Source: an uncultured Collinsella sp. (GTDB lineage Bacteria; Actinomycetota; Coriobacteriia; Coriobacteriales; Coriobacteriaceae). Taken from it: DNA of 15,435 bases. This document shows, piece after piece, positions 7,048 through 13,584 of the stretch. Below the pieces are notes generated by a model. It worked only from the letters and a program-made list of their open reading frames with translations, made no database searches and was not told the DNA's origin. Within the stretch, counting starts at the first letter, position 1; each line of letters opens with the position of its first letter. The position numbers and the translations under genes are program-made. The stretch spans positions 1 through 15,435 of the forward strand of contig CALINZ010000279.1 in NCBI GenBank assembly GCA_938045085.1, given 5' to 3'.

Positions 7048-7117
7048 AACGAGAGTGGATAATCTCCCGCTTTTGGCTCGAATGCGGGCTTGAAGTGGGA
7101 GATTTTCCACTCTCGTT
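7048..7117. repeat. 70-bp element with long inverted arms
   Basis: The arm 7048-7070 (starts AACGAGAGTGGA) and the arm 7095-7117 (ends TCCACTCTCGTT) pair over 23 bp with a single T-T mismatch and one G-U pair. The 24-nt loop contains two near-identical words, GGCTCGAA (7075-7082) and GGCTTGAA (7087-7094). A stem this long is beyond the usual terminator size and is followed only by GTTTCCTTTTG. It may be a dispersed palindromic element, a MITE-like remnant or a large bidirectional terminator or mRNA-stabilising hairpin. A separate conventional terminator follows within 8 bp. Confidence 0.65.
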
Positions 7118-7123
7118 TCCTTT

Positions 7124-7159
7124 TGAATGATCCCTTCGTCCCCAAGGGATCATTTATTT
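7124..7159 (+). terminator. Rho-independent terminator after htpG
   Basis: AATGATCCCTT (7126-7136) and AAGGGATCATT (7144-7154) form a perfect 11-bp stem. It extends to 13 bp when the flanking T-A and G-U pairs are counted, with a 7-nt loop and TATTTG after it. A stretch of T residues precedes the stem on the other side (TTTT 7121-7124, then G7125), so it is mainly suited to the + strand. It ends the htpG transcript. Confidence 0.7.
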
Positions 7160-7201
7160 GTGCGGGTTGTGGTTTTGTGACCTGCTGAAATTTAGGATAC
7201 T

Positions 7202-7237
7202 GTACAACTGTACGTTAACTCATCTTCGTAGTATATT
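7202..7237 (+). promoter_or_regulatory. Palindromic operator overlapping a candidate promoter of the YhgE/Pip pair
   Basis: GTACA-AC-TGTAC (7202-7213) is a perfect 12-bp palindrome. Its right half overlaps a possible -35 (TGTACG, 7209-7214), which lies 17 bp before a good -10, TATATT (7232-7237, 5 of 6). A second possible promoter, TTGTGA (7175-7180) with GATACT (7196-7201), would place the palindrome over its start point. Either layout fits repression by a dimeric regulator such as a TetR-family protein. No regulator gene lies nearby in the window. Confidence 0.45.
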
Positions 7238-7292
7238 GCTACCCGCAAAACTCAACACCATTGTGCTTTGAGACGTTAACGCGCCTACTACA

Positions 7293-10109
7293 ATGGTTGT
7301 CGATAGTACGATTCGATTTAACGACAGGATGGATGGTCCAAGCGTGAGTCTCGGCAGCAAACTATCCAATGCAAAGGTGTCCTTTGCGATCTTTAAGCGC
7401 GACATTAAGCGATTGCTTGTGAACCCCGTCGCCTTGGTGGTTACCCTTGGCGTGTGCGTTATTCCCTCGCTGTATGCCTGGTACAACATCGTGGCCAACT
7501 GGGATCCGTACGGAAATACCCAGGGTATCAAGATTGCCATCGCCAACAACGATCGGGGCACCCAAAACGACTTGGTGGGCGATCTCAACGCGGGCGATCA
7601 GGTCGTCGATCAGCTCAAGGAGAACGATCAGCTGGGCTGGACCTTCGTCGATTCGGCGGCCGATGCCAAGGAGGGCGTCGAGAGTGGTGAGTACTATGCG
7701 GCCATCGTAATCCCCAAGAACTTCTCGGATAACCTGGTTTCGATGCTCGACGGCAACTACCATCAGCCCAAGCTTACGTACTACGTCAATGAGAAGAAGA
7801 GCGCCATTGCACCCAAGGTTACCGACACCGGTGCAAGTACCATCGAGAAGCAGATCAACTCGGAATTTGTCTCCACGGTGGGCGAGACCGTTGCCAGTAT
7901 TGCCAAGGATGCCGGAGTCGATTTAAAGGACAAGGCAACCCAGACTCAGGATTCGTTGGCAAGTTCTGTCTCCGAGGCATCCGATACCTTGGGCGAGGTG
8001 CGCGATTCGATTGGCGACATGAATGCCGCCATCGATAAGACGAGTGGCGCCATCGCCTCGGCAGATGCGGCACTTGCCGGTCTGCAGGGTCAGGCGCCGT
8101 CGCTGACGCAGGCGATCTCCCAGGGCAATGACCTGCTGGGCGAGGCTCGCGCCACGGCGGGCAACTCTATCGCCTCGCTCTCCAAGGCGCTCTCGGAAGG
8201 CAGCCTTGCGCTTACCAAGACGTCGGCCTCCGCGAACGCTGCCATCGGCAAGCTGACGGGTACGGTCACATCTACGACCACCCGTATCGACAACTCGCTC
8301 GAGTCTCTCCAAGCGACGATCGACCACAATAAGGCCGTTATCGGGCACTTAGAGATTCTCGCCAATGACACGTCGACAGGTTCCGAGGAAATTGACGCGC
8401 GCATTGTATCGACCATCGATTTGCTTCGAGAGCAGAATGAAAAGCTTCAGAGCATCAAGGACGGTCTGTCTGCGCAGTCGAGCGCCATGGCGAATGACGC
8501 CGCGGCTGTCTCGGGTGCCAGCGACGCTATCAATAACGCAATTCAGACCGGTGCGACCAACCTTGGCCAGGCCCAGACGGACCTGGGTCAAAACGCGCTG
8601 CCGAAGGCCTCGAGCGCGCTTGATTCCTTTGCCGCCGTCTCGGGTGATTTGACGGGTATCGTATCTGGCCTCACGCCCACGATTGCAAGCGCGCGCGGTA
8701 CGCTTTCGCAGCTTAACGCTACGCTCGGCCAGGCCAAGACCACGCTGTCCCAGACCGATTCCTCGCTTGCCAAGGTCCAGGACAAGCTCGCAACCGCCGC
8801 CAACGACATCGCGGCGCTACAGACCTCCGAGTCCATGGGCGAGCTGGCCGACCTGATGGGCGTCGACGTCAATGACGTCGCAGACTTCATGGCATCTCCG
8901 GTTGAGCTCGCGTCCAAGTCGATCTATCCGGTTAAGAGCTTCGGCTCGGGCATTGCCCCGTTCTATACCAACCTGGCGCTTTGGGTGGGCGGCTACGTGC
9001 TTATCGCCATCTACAAGCTCGAGGTCGATCGCGAAGGCATCGGCAGCTTTACCGCGCGTCAGGGCTACTTTGGCCGCTGGTTGCTCCTGGTGATCCTGGG
9101 CGCGTTGCAGGCCATCATCGTTACGGTAGGCGATCTGGTGATTGGCGTGCAGTGCGTCAGCCCGCTGCTGTTCGTGCTGGGCGGCATCGCCATTTCGTTC
9201 ACCTACGTCAATATCATCTATGCGCTGTCCACCACGTTTAAGCATATCGGCAAGGCTATCGGCGTCATTCTCGTCATCGTGCAGATCCCGGGTTCGTCGG
9301 GCATGTACCCCATCGAGATGATGCCCGGCTTCTTCCAGTGGCTGCACCCGCTGCTGCCCTTTACCTACGGCATCAATCTGCTGCGCGAGACGGTCGGCGG
9401 CATGTACTCGTTCAACTACCTGTTCAACCTGTGCATCTTGGGCGTGTTCCTTGCCATCGCACTCTTTATTGGCTTGCAGCTGCGTCCGCTGCTGCTCAAC
9501 CTCAACCTGCTCTTTGATAAACAGCTCTCCACGACCGGTATGATGATTTGCGAGTCCAACGACCTGCCGCGCCAGCGCTACTCGCTGCGCACGGCCATGC
9601 GCGTCATGCTCGATTCCGATTCGTACCGTCGCGAACTGCTCGATCATGCGGTCGCCTTTGAACATCGCTACCCGTACTACATCAAGGGCGGTTTTGCCGC
9701 CGTGGTGGGCGTTCAGGTCCTGCTCTTTGTCCTGTCGACGGTTCTCGATATCGACAATAACGGCAAGATCATCCTGCTTGTCATTTGGATCATCTCGGTT
9801 ATTGCTATCTGCGGCTGGCTTATCAATATCGAATATATCCGAGCGAGCCTCAATACCCAGATGCGCATCTCGGCGCTTTCGGATGAGGACCTGCGTCGCG
9901 AGATGCGCGAACACACGGCCGCCATTCCTGCCGCCCGCCACATGTTTGGCCTCAACGCCAGCGAGCGTGGCGCCAAGGGCGGCGATCAGTCCACGGGCCG
10001 CTTGCCGCATATCGGTTCGCACCATAAATCTCAGGGCAGCGACAGCACAGCCACAAATGATGGAGATACCACCGCGCTTGGCAAGCACTCCAAAGGAGGT
10101 GAGGCATAA
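7293..10109 (+). CDS. YhgE/Pip-family membrane protein with extended C-terminus
   Basis: This large membrane protein (938 aa from the first ATG) belongs to the YhgE/Pip family, which includes phage-infection protein Pip and is related to EsaA of type VII secretion. Its cellular role is unclear. The N-terminal part has FKRDIKRL, a membrane helix at about 43-66 and the family motif NWDPYGNT (69-76) leading into IKIAIANNDRG. Then comes an Ala/Ser-rich, likely coiled-coil outside region of about 350 residues (about 190-540). An ABC-2-like membrane domain follows, with helices near 555-575, 597-620, 625-650, 655-672 and 709-730. Beyond the usual family end there are two further helices (about 797-818 and 825-848) and a polar tail of about 90 residues rich in Ser, Gly and His. 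The start is uncertain: no SD precedes ATG 7293, and GTG 7344 is better placed after AGGATGGATGG. Confidence 0.88.
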   Translation: MVVDSTIRFNDRMDGPSVSLGSKLSNAKVSFAIFKRDIKRLLVNPVALVVTLGVCVIPSLYAWYNIVANWDPYGNTQGIKIAIANNDRGTQNDLVGDLNAGDQVVDQLKENDQLGWTFVDSAADAKEGVESGEYYAAIVIPKNFSDNLVSMLDGNYHQPKLTYYVNEKKSAIAPKVTDTGASTIEKQINSEFVSTVGETVASIAKDAGVDLKDKATQTQDSLASSVSEASDTLGEVRDSIGDMNAAIDKTSGAIASADAALAGLQGQAPSLTQAISQGNDLLGEARATAGNSIASLSKALSEGSLALTKTSASANAAIGKLTGTVTSTTTRIDNSLESLQATIDHNKAVIGHLEILANDTSTGSEEIDARIVSTIDLLREQNEKLQSIKDGLSAQSSAMANDAAAVSGASDAINNAIQTGATNLGQAQTDLGQNALPKASSALDSFAAVSGDLTGIVSGLTPTIASARGTLSQLNATLGQAKTTLSQTDSSLAKVQDKLATAANDIAALQTSESMGELADLMGVDVNDVADFMASPVELASKSIYPVKSFGSGIAPFYTNLALWVGGYVLIAIYKLEVDREGIGSFTARQGYFGRWLLLVILGALQAIIVTVGDLVIGVQCVSPLLFVLGGIAISFTYVNIIYALSTTFKHIGKAIGVILVIVQIPGSSGMYPIEMMPGFFQWLHPLLPFTYGINLLRETVGGMYSFNYLFNLCILGVFLAIALFIGLQLRPLLLNLNLLFDKQLSTTGMMICESNDLPRQRYSLRTAMRVMLDSDSYRRELLDHAVAFEHRYPYYIKGGFAAVVGVQVLLFVLSTVLDIDNNGKIILLVIWIISVIAICGWLINIEYIRASLNTQMRISALSDEDLRREMREHTAAIPAARHMFGLNASERGAKGGDQSTGRLPHIGSHHKSQGSDSTATNDGDTTALGKHSKGGEA
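10092..10102 (+). promoter_or_regulatory. Perfect Shine-Dalgarno coupling the two YhgE/Pip genes
   Basis: AAAGGAGGTGA is fully complementary to the 16S rRNA 3' end. It lies inside the last codons of the first gene, 7 nt before the ATG at 10110, and the first gene's TAA directly abuts that ATG. It fixes the start of the second gene and implies coupled, high-level translation. Confidence 0.9.
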
Positions 10110-12284
10110 ATGAAGAACATCCTGCATCTGTTTAAGCGCGATGTCCAAAACGTGTCTCGCTCCGTGATCGGCTTGGTTGTCGTGATGGGCCTCATTATCG
10201 TACCGTGTCTGTACGCGTGGTTTAACATCGCCGGCAGCTGGGATCCGTACGGCAACATCGGCAATCTTAAGATCGCCGTGGTCAACACCGACGAGGGCTA
10301 CGAGAGCGATTTGATTCCCGTCGAGGTCAACGTGGGCGAAAACGTGACCGCCACCCTACGCGGCAACGAGAGCTTCGATTGGGTTGTGCTCAACAATCGC
10401 GAAAAGGCTATCGAGGGCGTTAAGTCGGGCGCGTACTATGCTGCCGTCGTTATCCCCAAAACGTTTAGCGCTGACATGATGACGCTTTTCTCGACCGACG
10501 TGAAACACGCCGATATCGAGTTTTACGAGAACCAGAAGGCCAACGCCATTGCGCAGATCGTGACCGAGAAGGGTTCGAGTGCCGTTCAGAGCCAGGTTAA
10601 CGAGACCTTTACCGAGACCATTACGAGCATCGGTCTTAAGACGGTGTCCAGCCTGCTCGATTACATGAGCACCGACCAGGTCAGCAACTTTATCGCCAAC
10701 CTGTCCTCGACGCTTGGCGATTCGATTGAGGACCTGCGAGACGTTCAGGCAAATGCTTCGTCGCTGGCGGGCATTTTGAGCTCCACGTCCGATTCGCTGA
10801 CGTCGGCGAGCGGCATGCTCAAGCAGACCGGTGCCGTCGATGAGTCGACAAAGCAGCTCATGGAACATGCCAAAAGCGGCATCGATGATTCCAAAGAAGC
10901 GCTTAAGGCGGCAAACGATGCCATCGATGCCGCAATCGATGGAAGTGCGGGTTCGTTCGACAATGTGTCTGCCGAGCTCGCGAAGGCGTTCGACACCGCA
11001 AACCAGCATGTCTACCTTACGGTGTCCCAACTCAACGATGCCGCTGCGGCCCTCAATGCGCGCGCCAAGGATATCGATGCGATGGCCGATCAGCTCCGCA
11101 GCCTTGCCGACCAGGTGAGCGATGAGAATTTGAAGGACGGCCTCAAGTCCGCCGCGACGTCGCTGGGCAGAATCGCCGTTGAGTACCGCAACAATGCCAA
11201 GGATCTGGCGGCTACCGCGAAGTCTCTCTCCGATAGCATGGCCGAGGTCAACAACTCGCGTGCCGAGGTCGATCAGGCCATCGCTGATGCCAAGGCCGGC
11301 ATCGCGGGTGCCAAATCCGATTACGATTCCACGTTCTCGGTTAAGGCCAAGGAGCTCAAGAAGACGGTTTCGGGCATTCTGGACTCGCTTGATGGCATCT
11401 CGGGCGACCTGGATAGCGCCGTAGGCGGCCTGACCGACGCATCCGGTTCGCTGGCAAAGGGCCTCTCCAAGGCTGCAAAGCTGGTCAACAAGGCTTCTGA
11501 TCAGCTGGGCGAGGCGTCCGATAAGATCAGCGCCTTTAAGGACGAGCTCGATGGCGCCCTGATGTCGGACGACCTTGCCACGATCGAGACGATGATTGGC
11601 AACGATCCCGAGGGTTTGGCCGTGTCGCTTTCCGGCCCCGTCGCGCTCGATCGGATCCGCAACTACGGTTCGGCCATGGCACCGTTCTACACGATTCTGT
11701 CGCTATGGGTCGGCTCGATCGTGCTGGCGGCCATGATGAAGGTCTCGGTTGACGATGAGCTCATCAACGAGCTCATCCCCGTGCGCCTGCACGAGATCTA
11801 CCTGGGCCGCTACCTGTTCTTTGGAGGTCTGGCCCTGCTGCAGGCGACACTCGTGTGCGCGGGCGACATCCTGTTCTTTGGCATCCAATGCGACAACCCG
11901 CTGCAGTTTGTGCTGGCGGGCTGGGTCGCGAGTCTCGTGTTCTCCAATATCGTCTACACGCTTACGGTTTCGTTTGGCGATATCGGCAAGGCTTTGGCCG
12001 TTGTGCTGCTGGTCATGCAGGTCGGCGGTTCGGGCGGTACGTTCCCCATCGAGATGACCGGCCCCGTGTTCCAGGCGATCTATCCGTTCCTGCCGTTTAC
12101 CCATGGCATTAACGCCATGCATGCCGCCATGGCTGGCGCCTACCATATGGAGTACTGGGTTGAGCTGGGCATTCTGGCGAGCTATCTGATTCCGTCGCTG
12201 GCACTGGGCGTCGTCTTCCGCCGTCCGGTCATCAAGGCCAACGACTGGATTATCGAAAAGCTGGAGTCAACCAAATTGATTTAG
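10110..12284 (+). CDS. YhgE/Pip-family membrane protein, second of tandem pair
   Basis: This 724-aa protein is a paralogue of the gene directly upstream. Both share FKRD near the N-terminus, LYAW(Y/F)NI at the end of the first helix and the WDPYGN motif (44-49 here), followed by a KIAVVNTDEG segment matching the first protein's KIAIANNDRG. Layout: membrane helix at about 19-40, an outside region of about 450 residues with long Ala/Ser/Asp-rich helical stretches, then an ABC-2-like membrane domain from about 516. That domain has helices near 525-545, 567-592, 598-622, 626-645 and 684-706, and it carries GGSGGTFPIEM where the partner has PGSSGMYPIEM. It lacks the two extra C-terminal helices and polar tail of its partner and ends in a short basic tail. 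Stop and start abut (TAAATG) after a perfect SD, so the two proteins are probably made together and may form a complex. Substrate unknown. Confidence 0.9.
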   Translation: MKNILHLFKRDVQNVSRSVIGLVVVMGLIIVPCLYAWFNIAGSWDPYGNIGNLKIAVVNTDEGYESDLIPVEVNVGENVTATLRGNESFDWVVLNNREKAIEGVKSGAYYAAVVIPKTFSADMMTLFSTDVKHADIEFYENQKANAIAQIVTEKGSSAVQSQVNETFTETITSIGLKTVSSLLDYMSTDQVSNFIANLSSTLGDSIEDLRDVQANASSLAGILSSTSDSLTSASGMLKQTGAVDESTKQLMEHAKSGIDDSKEALKAANDAIDAAIDGSAGSFDNVSAELAKAFDTANQHVYLTVSQLNDAAAALNARAKDIDAMADQLRSLADQVSDENLKDGLKSAATSLGRIAVEYRNNAKDLAATAKSLSDSMAEVNNSRAEVDQAIADAKAGIAGAKSDYDSTFSVKAKELKKTVSGILDSLDGISGDLDSAVGGLTDASGSLAKGLSKAAKLVNKASDQLGEASDKISAFKDELDGALMSDDLATIETMIGNDPEGLAVSLSGPVALDRIRNYGSAMAPFYTILSLWVGSIVLAAMMKVSVDDELINELIPVRLHEIYLGRYLFFGGLALLQATLVCAGDILFFGIQCDNPLQFVLAGWVASLVFSNIVYTLTVSFGDIGKALAVVLLVMQVGGSGGTFPIEMTGPVFQAIYPFLPFTHGINAMHAAMAGAYHMEYWVELGILASYLIPSLALGVVFRRPVIKANDWIIEKLESTKLI

Positions 12285-12310
12285 TTCAGACACGTAAACG
12301 CTGTCAGAAC
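12284..12310. other. Imperfect dyad directly after the YhgE/Pip stop codon
   Basis: GTTCAGACA (12284-12292) and TGTCAGAAC (12302-12310) are inverted with one mismatch in nine, and the spacer contains a further CGT/ACG pairing. It starts at the last base of the TAG stop codon. No T-run follows, so it is not a typical terminator. It could stabilise the mRNA end or be a protein site, and significance is uncertain. Confidence 0.3.
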
Positions 12311-12381
12311 ATCGAGGCCTTCCAGTTTTACACTTTATTATGCTGGATTGCGATGCAACGCCGGTTGTTGCTACAGTAGCG

Positions 12382-12414
12382 GGGCGTGCCGGGGGTCCGG
12401 TGCGCCCTGTTTTT
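12382..12414 (+). terminator. Intrinsic terminator upstream of the EamA transporter gene
   Basis: GGGCGTGCCGG (12382-12392) pairs with CCGGTGCGCCC (12397-12407) over 11 bp, including two G-U pairs, around a GGGT loop. TG and TTTTT (12410-12414) follow. It is about 100 bp after the YhgE/Pip stop and 71 bp before the next start. It most simply ends the YhgE/Pip transcript. A weak promoter-like pair upstream (TTGCGA 12348-12353, TACAGT 12372-12377) would make it a leader hairpin instead, but that reading is less likely. Confidence 0.75.
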
Positions 12415-12416
12415 AT

Positions 12417-12445
12417 TTGACCATGAGGCGGCACGCAGCCATACG
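12417..12445 (+). promoter_or_regulatory. Weak candidate promoter for the EamA transporter gene
   Basis: TTGACC (12417-12422, 5 of 6 to the -35 consensus) is 17 bp before CATACG (12440-12445, 3 of 6 to the -10). It sits just after the terminator and 40 bp before the start codon, which is a sensible place, but the -10 is poor. Confidence 0.25.
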
Positions 12446-12485
12446 CGTGCGGACACCACGCCCAGATTGAGTGTGAGGATGTTCC

Positions 12486-13469
12486 ATGGCCCAATACGCT
12501 GCCAACGAAATCGAAAACATGCCCGATAGCCCTGTCGCACGGGAGGACCTGGGCGCCGGCGGCACCTCCCGCGGCGCCGGCGCGCGTTCCCCGTTCTTCT
12601 GGAAGGTCTTGCTGCTATCGGTGGCGGTCATCTGGGGCTATTCCTTTACCACCATGAAAGATGCGCTCGACACCATTCCGGTGTTCGAACTGCTCTATAT
12701 TCGTTTTCTTCCGGCTTCGCTGGTTATGTTCGCCATCTTCCACAAACGCATCATCGCGCACTTTAATGCCCGCAACCTTATCGTCGGACTTGGTATGGGC
12801 GCACTTATGTGGGGCGCGTACGGTTTGCAGACGATTGGCCTGGCACAGACCACGGCGGGCAAGAGTGCATTTTTGACGGGTACCTATTGCATCCTCGTGC
12901 CGTTTGCGAGCTACGTCCTAAGCGGCGAAAAGCTTACCCGTTACAACTTGGGCGCCGCGTTGCTGTGCCTGGCGGGCATTGGTCTGGTGGCGCTCGATAG
13001 CGTCGAGTTCAATGTCGGCGATGTCATCACACTGGGCGGTGCGGTCTTCTTTGCCATCCAGATGGCGGTGACCGCCAAGTATGGCCGCAAGATGGACATC
13101 AACGTCATCACGTTTTGGATGTTTGTGGGCAACGGCGTGCTGAGCCTGATCTCGTCGCTGTTATTCGAGACCCAAGCGCCGCTGTCCGTGTGGACGCCGA
13201 GCTTTATCGGCGTGATGGCCTTCCTCTCGGTGGGCTGCACGTGCGTGGCGCTGCTCATCCAAAACGTCGGCTTGGCGCACGTCCCGGCCTCGACGGGCTC
13301 ATTACTCCTATCGATGGAGTCGCCTTCGGGTGTGCTGTTCTCGGTGCTGCTGATGGGGGAGGCGCTCACCTCGCGCCTGCTCGCCGGCTTCGCGCTCATC
13401 TTTCTTTCGATTATCTTGAGCGAGACGCATTTCGATTTTTTGCGTCGAAAGCCGCGTCCGCAATTGTAA
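12486..13469 (+). CDS. EamA/DMT-family transporter
   Basis: This 327-aa integral membrane protein of the drug/metabolite transporter superfamily has two EamA repeats and about ten helices. It probably exports a small metabolite or amino acid; the substrate cannot be read from sequence. The polar, Gly/Ala-rich N-terminal tail of about 38 residues is longer than usual. The first repeat spans about 39-170 and shows VIWGYSFTTMKDAL, LLYIRFLPASLVM and the typical GLAQTTAGKSAFLTGTYCILVPFASYVL helix-loop segment. The second spans about 178-315, with QNVGLAHVPASTGSLLLSMESPSGVLFSVLLMGE matching the family pattern of a Pro before the last helices. The ATG at 12486 has GAGG (12475-12478) 7 nt upstream. 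It is flanked by terminators on both sides and so is probably a single-gene transcript. Confidence 0.92.
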   Translation: MAQYAANEIENMPDSPVAREDLGAGGTSRGAGARSPFFWKVLLLSVAVIWGYSFTTMKDALDTIPVFELLYIRFLPASLVMFAIFHKRIIAHFNARNLIVGLGMGALMWGAYGLQTIGLAQTTAGKSAFLTGTYCILVPFASYVLSGEKLTRYNLGAALLCLAGIGLVALDSVEFNVGDVITLGGAVFFAIQMAVTAKYGRKMDINVITFWMFVGNGVLSLISSLLFETQAPLSVWTPSFIGVMAFLSVGCTCVALLIQNVGLAHVPASTGSLLLSMESPSGVLFSVLLMGEALTSRLLAGFALIFLSIILSETHFDFLRRKPRPQL

Positions 13470-13481
13470 ACAATTTGTTGC

Positions 13482-13506
13482 GCCGCCTCCCGGGGCGGCA
13501 TTTTTT
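13482..13506 (+). terminator. Intrinsic terminator after the EamA transporter gene
   Basis: GCCGCC (13482-13487) pairs with GGCGGC (13494-13499), extendable by a T-G pair, and TTTTTT follows after one A (13501-13506). It lies 12 bp after the stop codon. This is a textbook terminator. Confidence 0.85.
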
Positions 13507-13532
13507 ATGCGTCGCCCTTAAAGTAGTACCTT

Positions 13533-13554
13533 GCACTTTACGCTATCAAAGTGC
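13533..13554. promoter_or_regulatory. 22-bp dyad upstream of the M20 amidohydrolase, possible operator
   Basis: GCACTTT (13533-13539) and AAAGTGC (13548-13554) form a perfect 7-bp inverted repeat with an 8-bp spacer, about 30 bp before the start codon. The spacer end holds TATCAA, which could serve as a poor -10. There is no T-run, so a regulator site or leader hairpin is more likely than a terminator. Confidence 0.4.
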
Positions 13555-13584
13555 TTGCTGCAAAAACGTTACTGGAGGGCATCT

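Noticed and set aside
8817..10148. Minus-strand open frame (443 codons) opposite the YhgE/Pip genes
   Set aside because: It crosses the junction of two real coupled genes, has no family motifs, and its composition is that of a shadow frame.
12327..12355. lac-like TTTACA -35 box in the leader of the EamA gene
   Set aside because: TTTACA is 5 of 6, but the hexamer 17 bp later is GCGATG, which is not a usable -10.
13531..13584. Upstream in-frame TTG start for the M20 amidohydrolase
   Set aside because: There is no SD before it, and the extension would run through a dyad and a strong SD (TGGAGGG) placed for ATG 13585.
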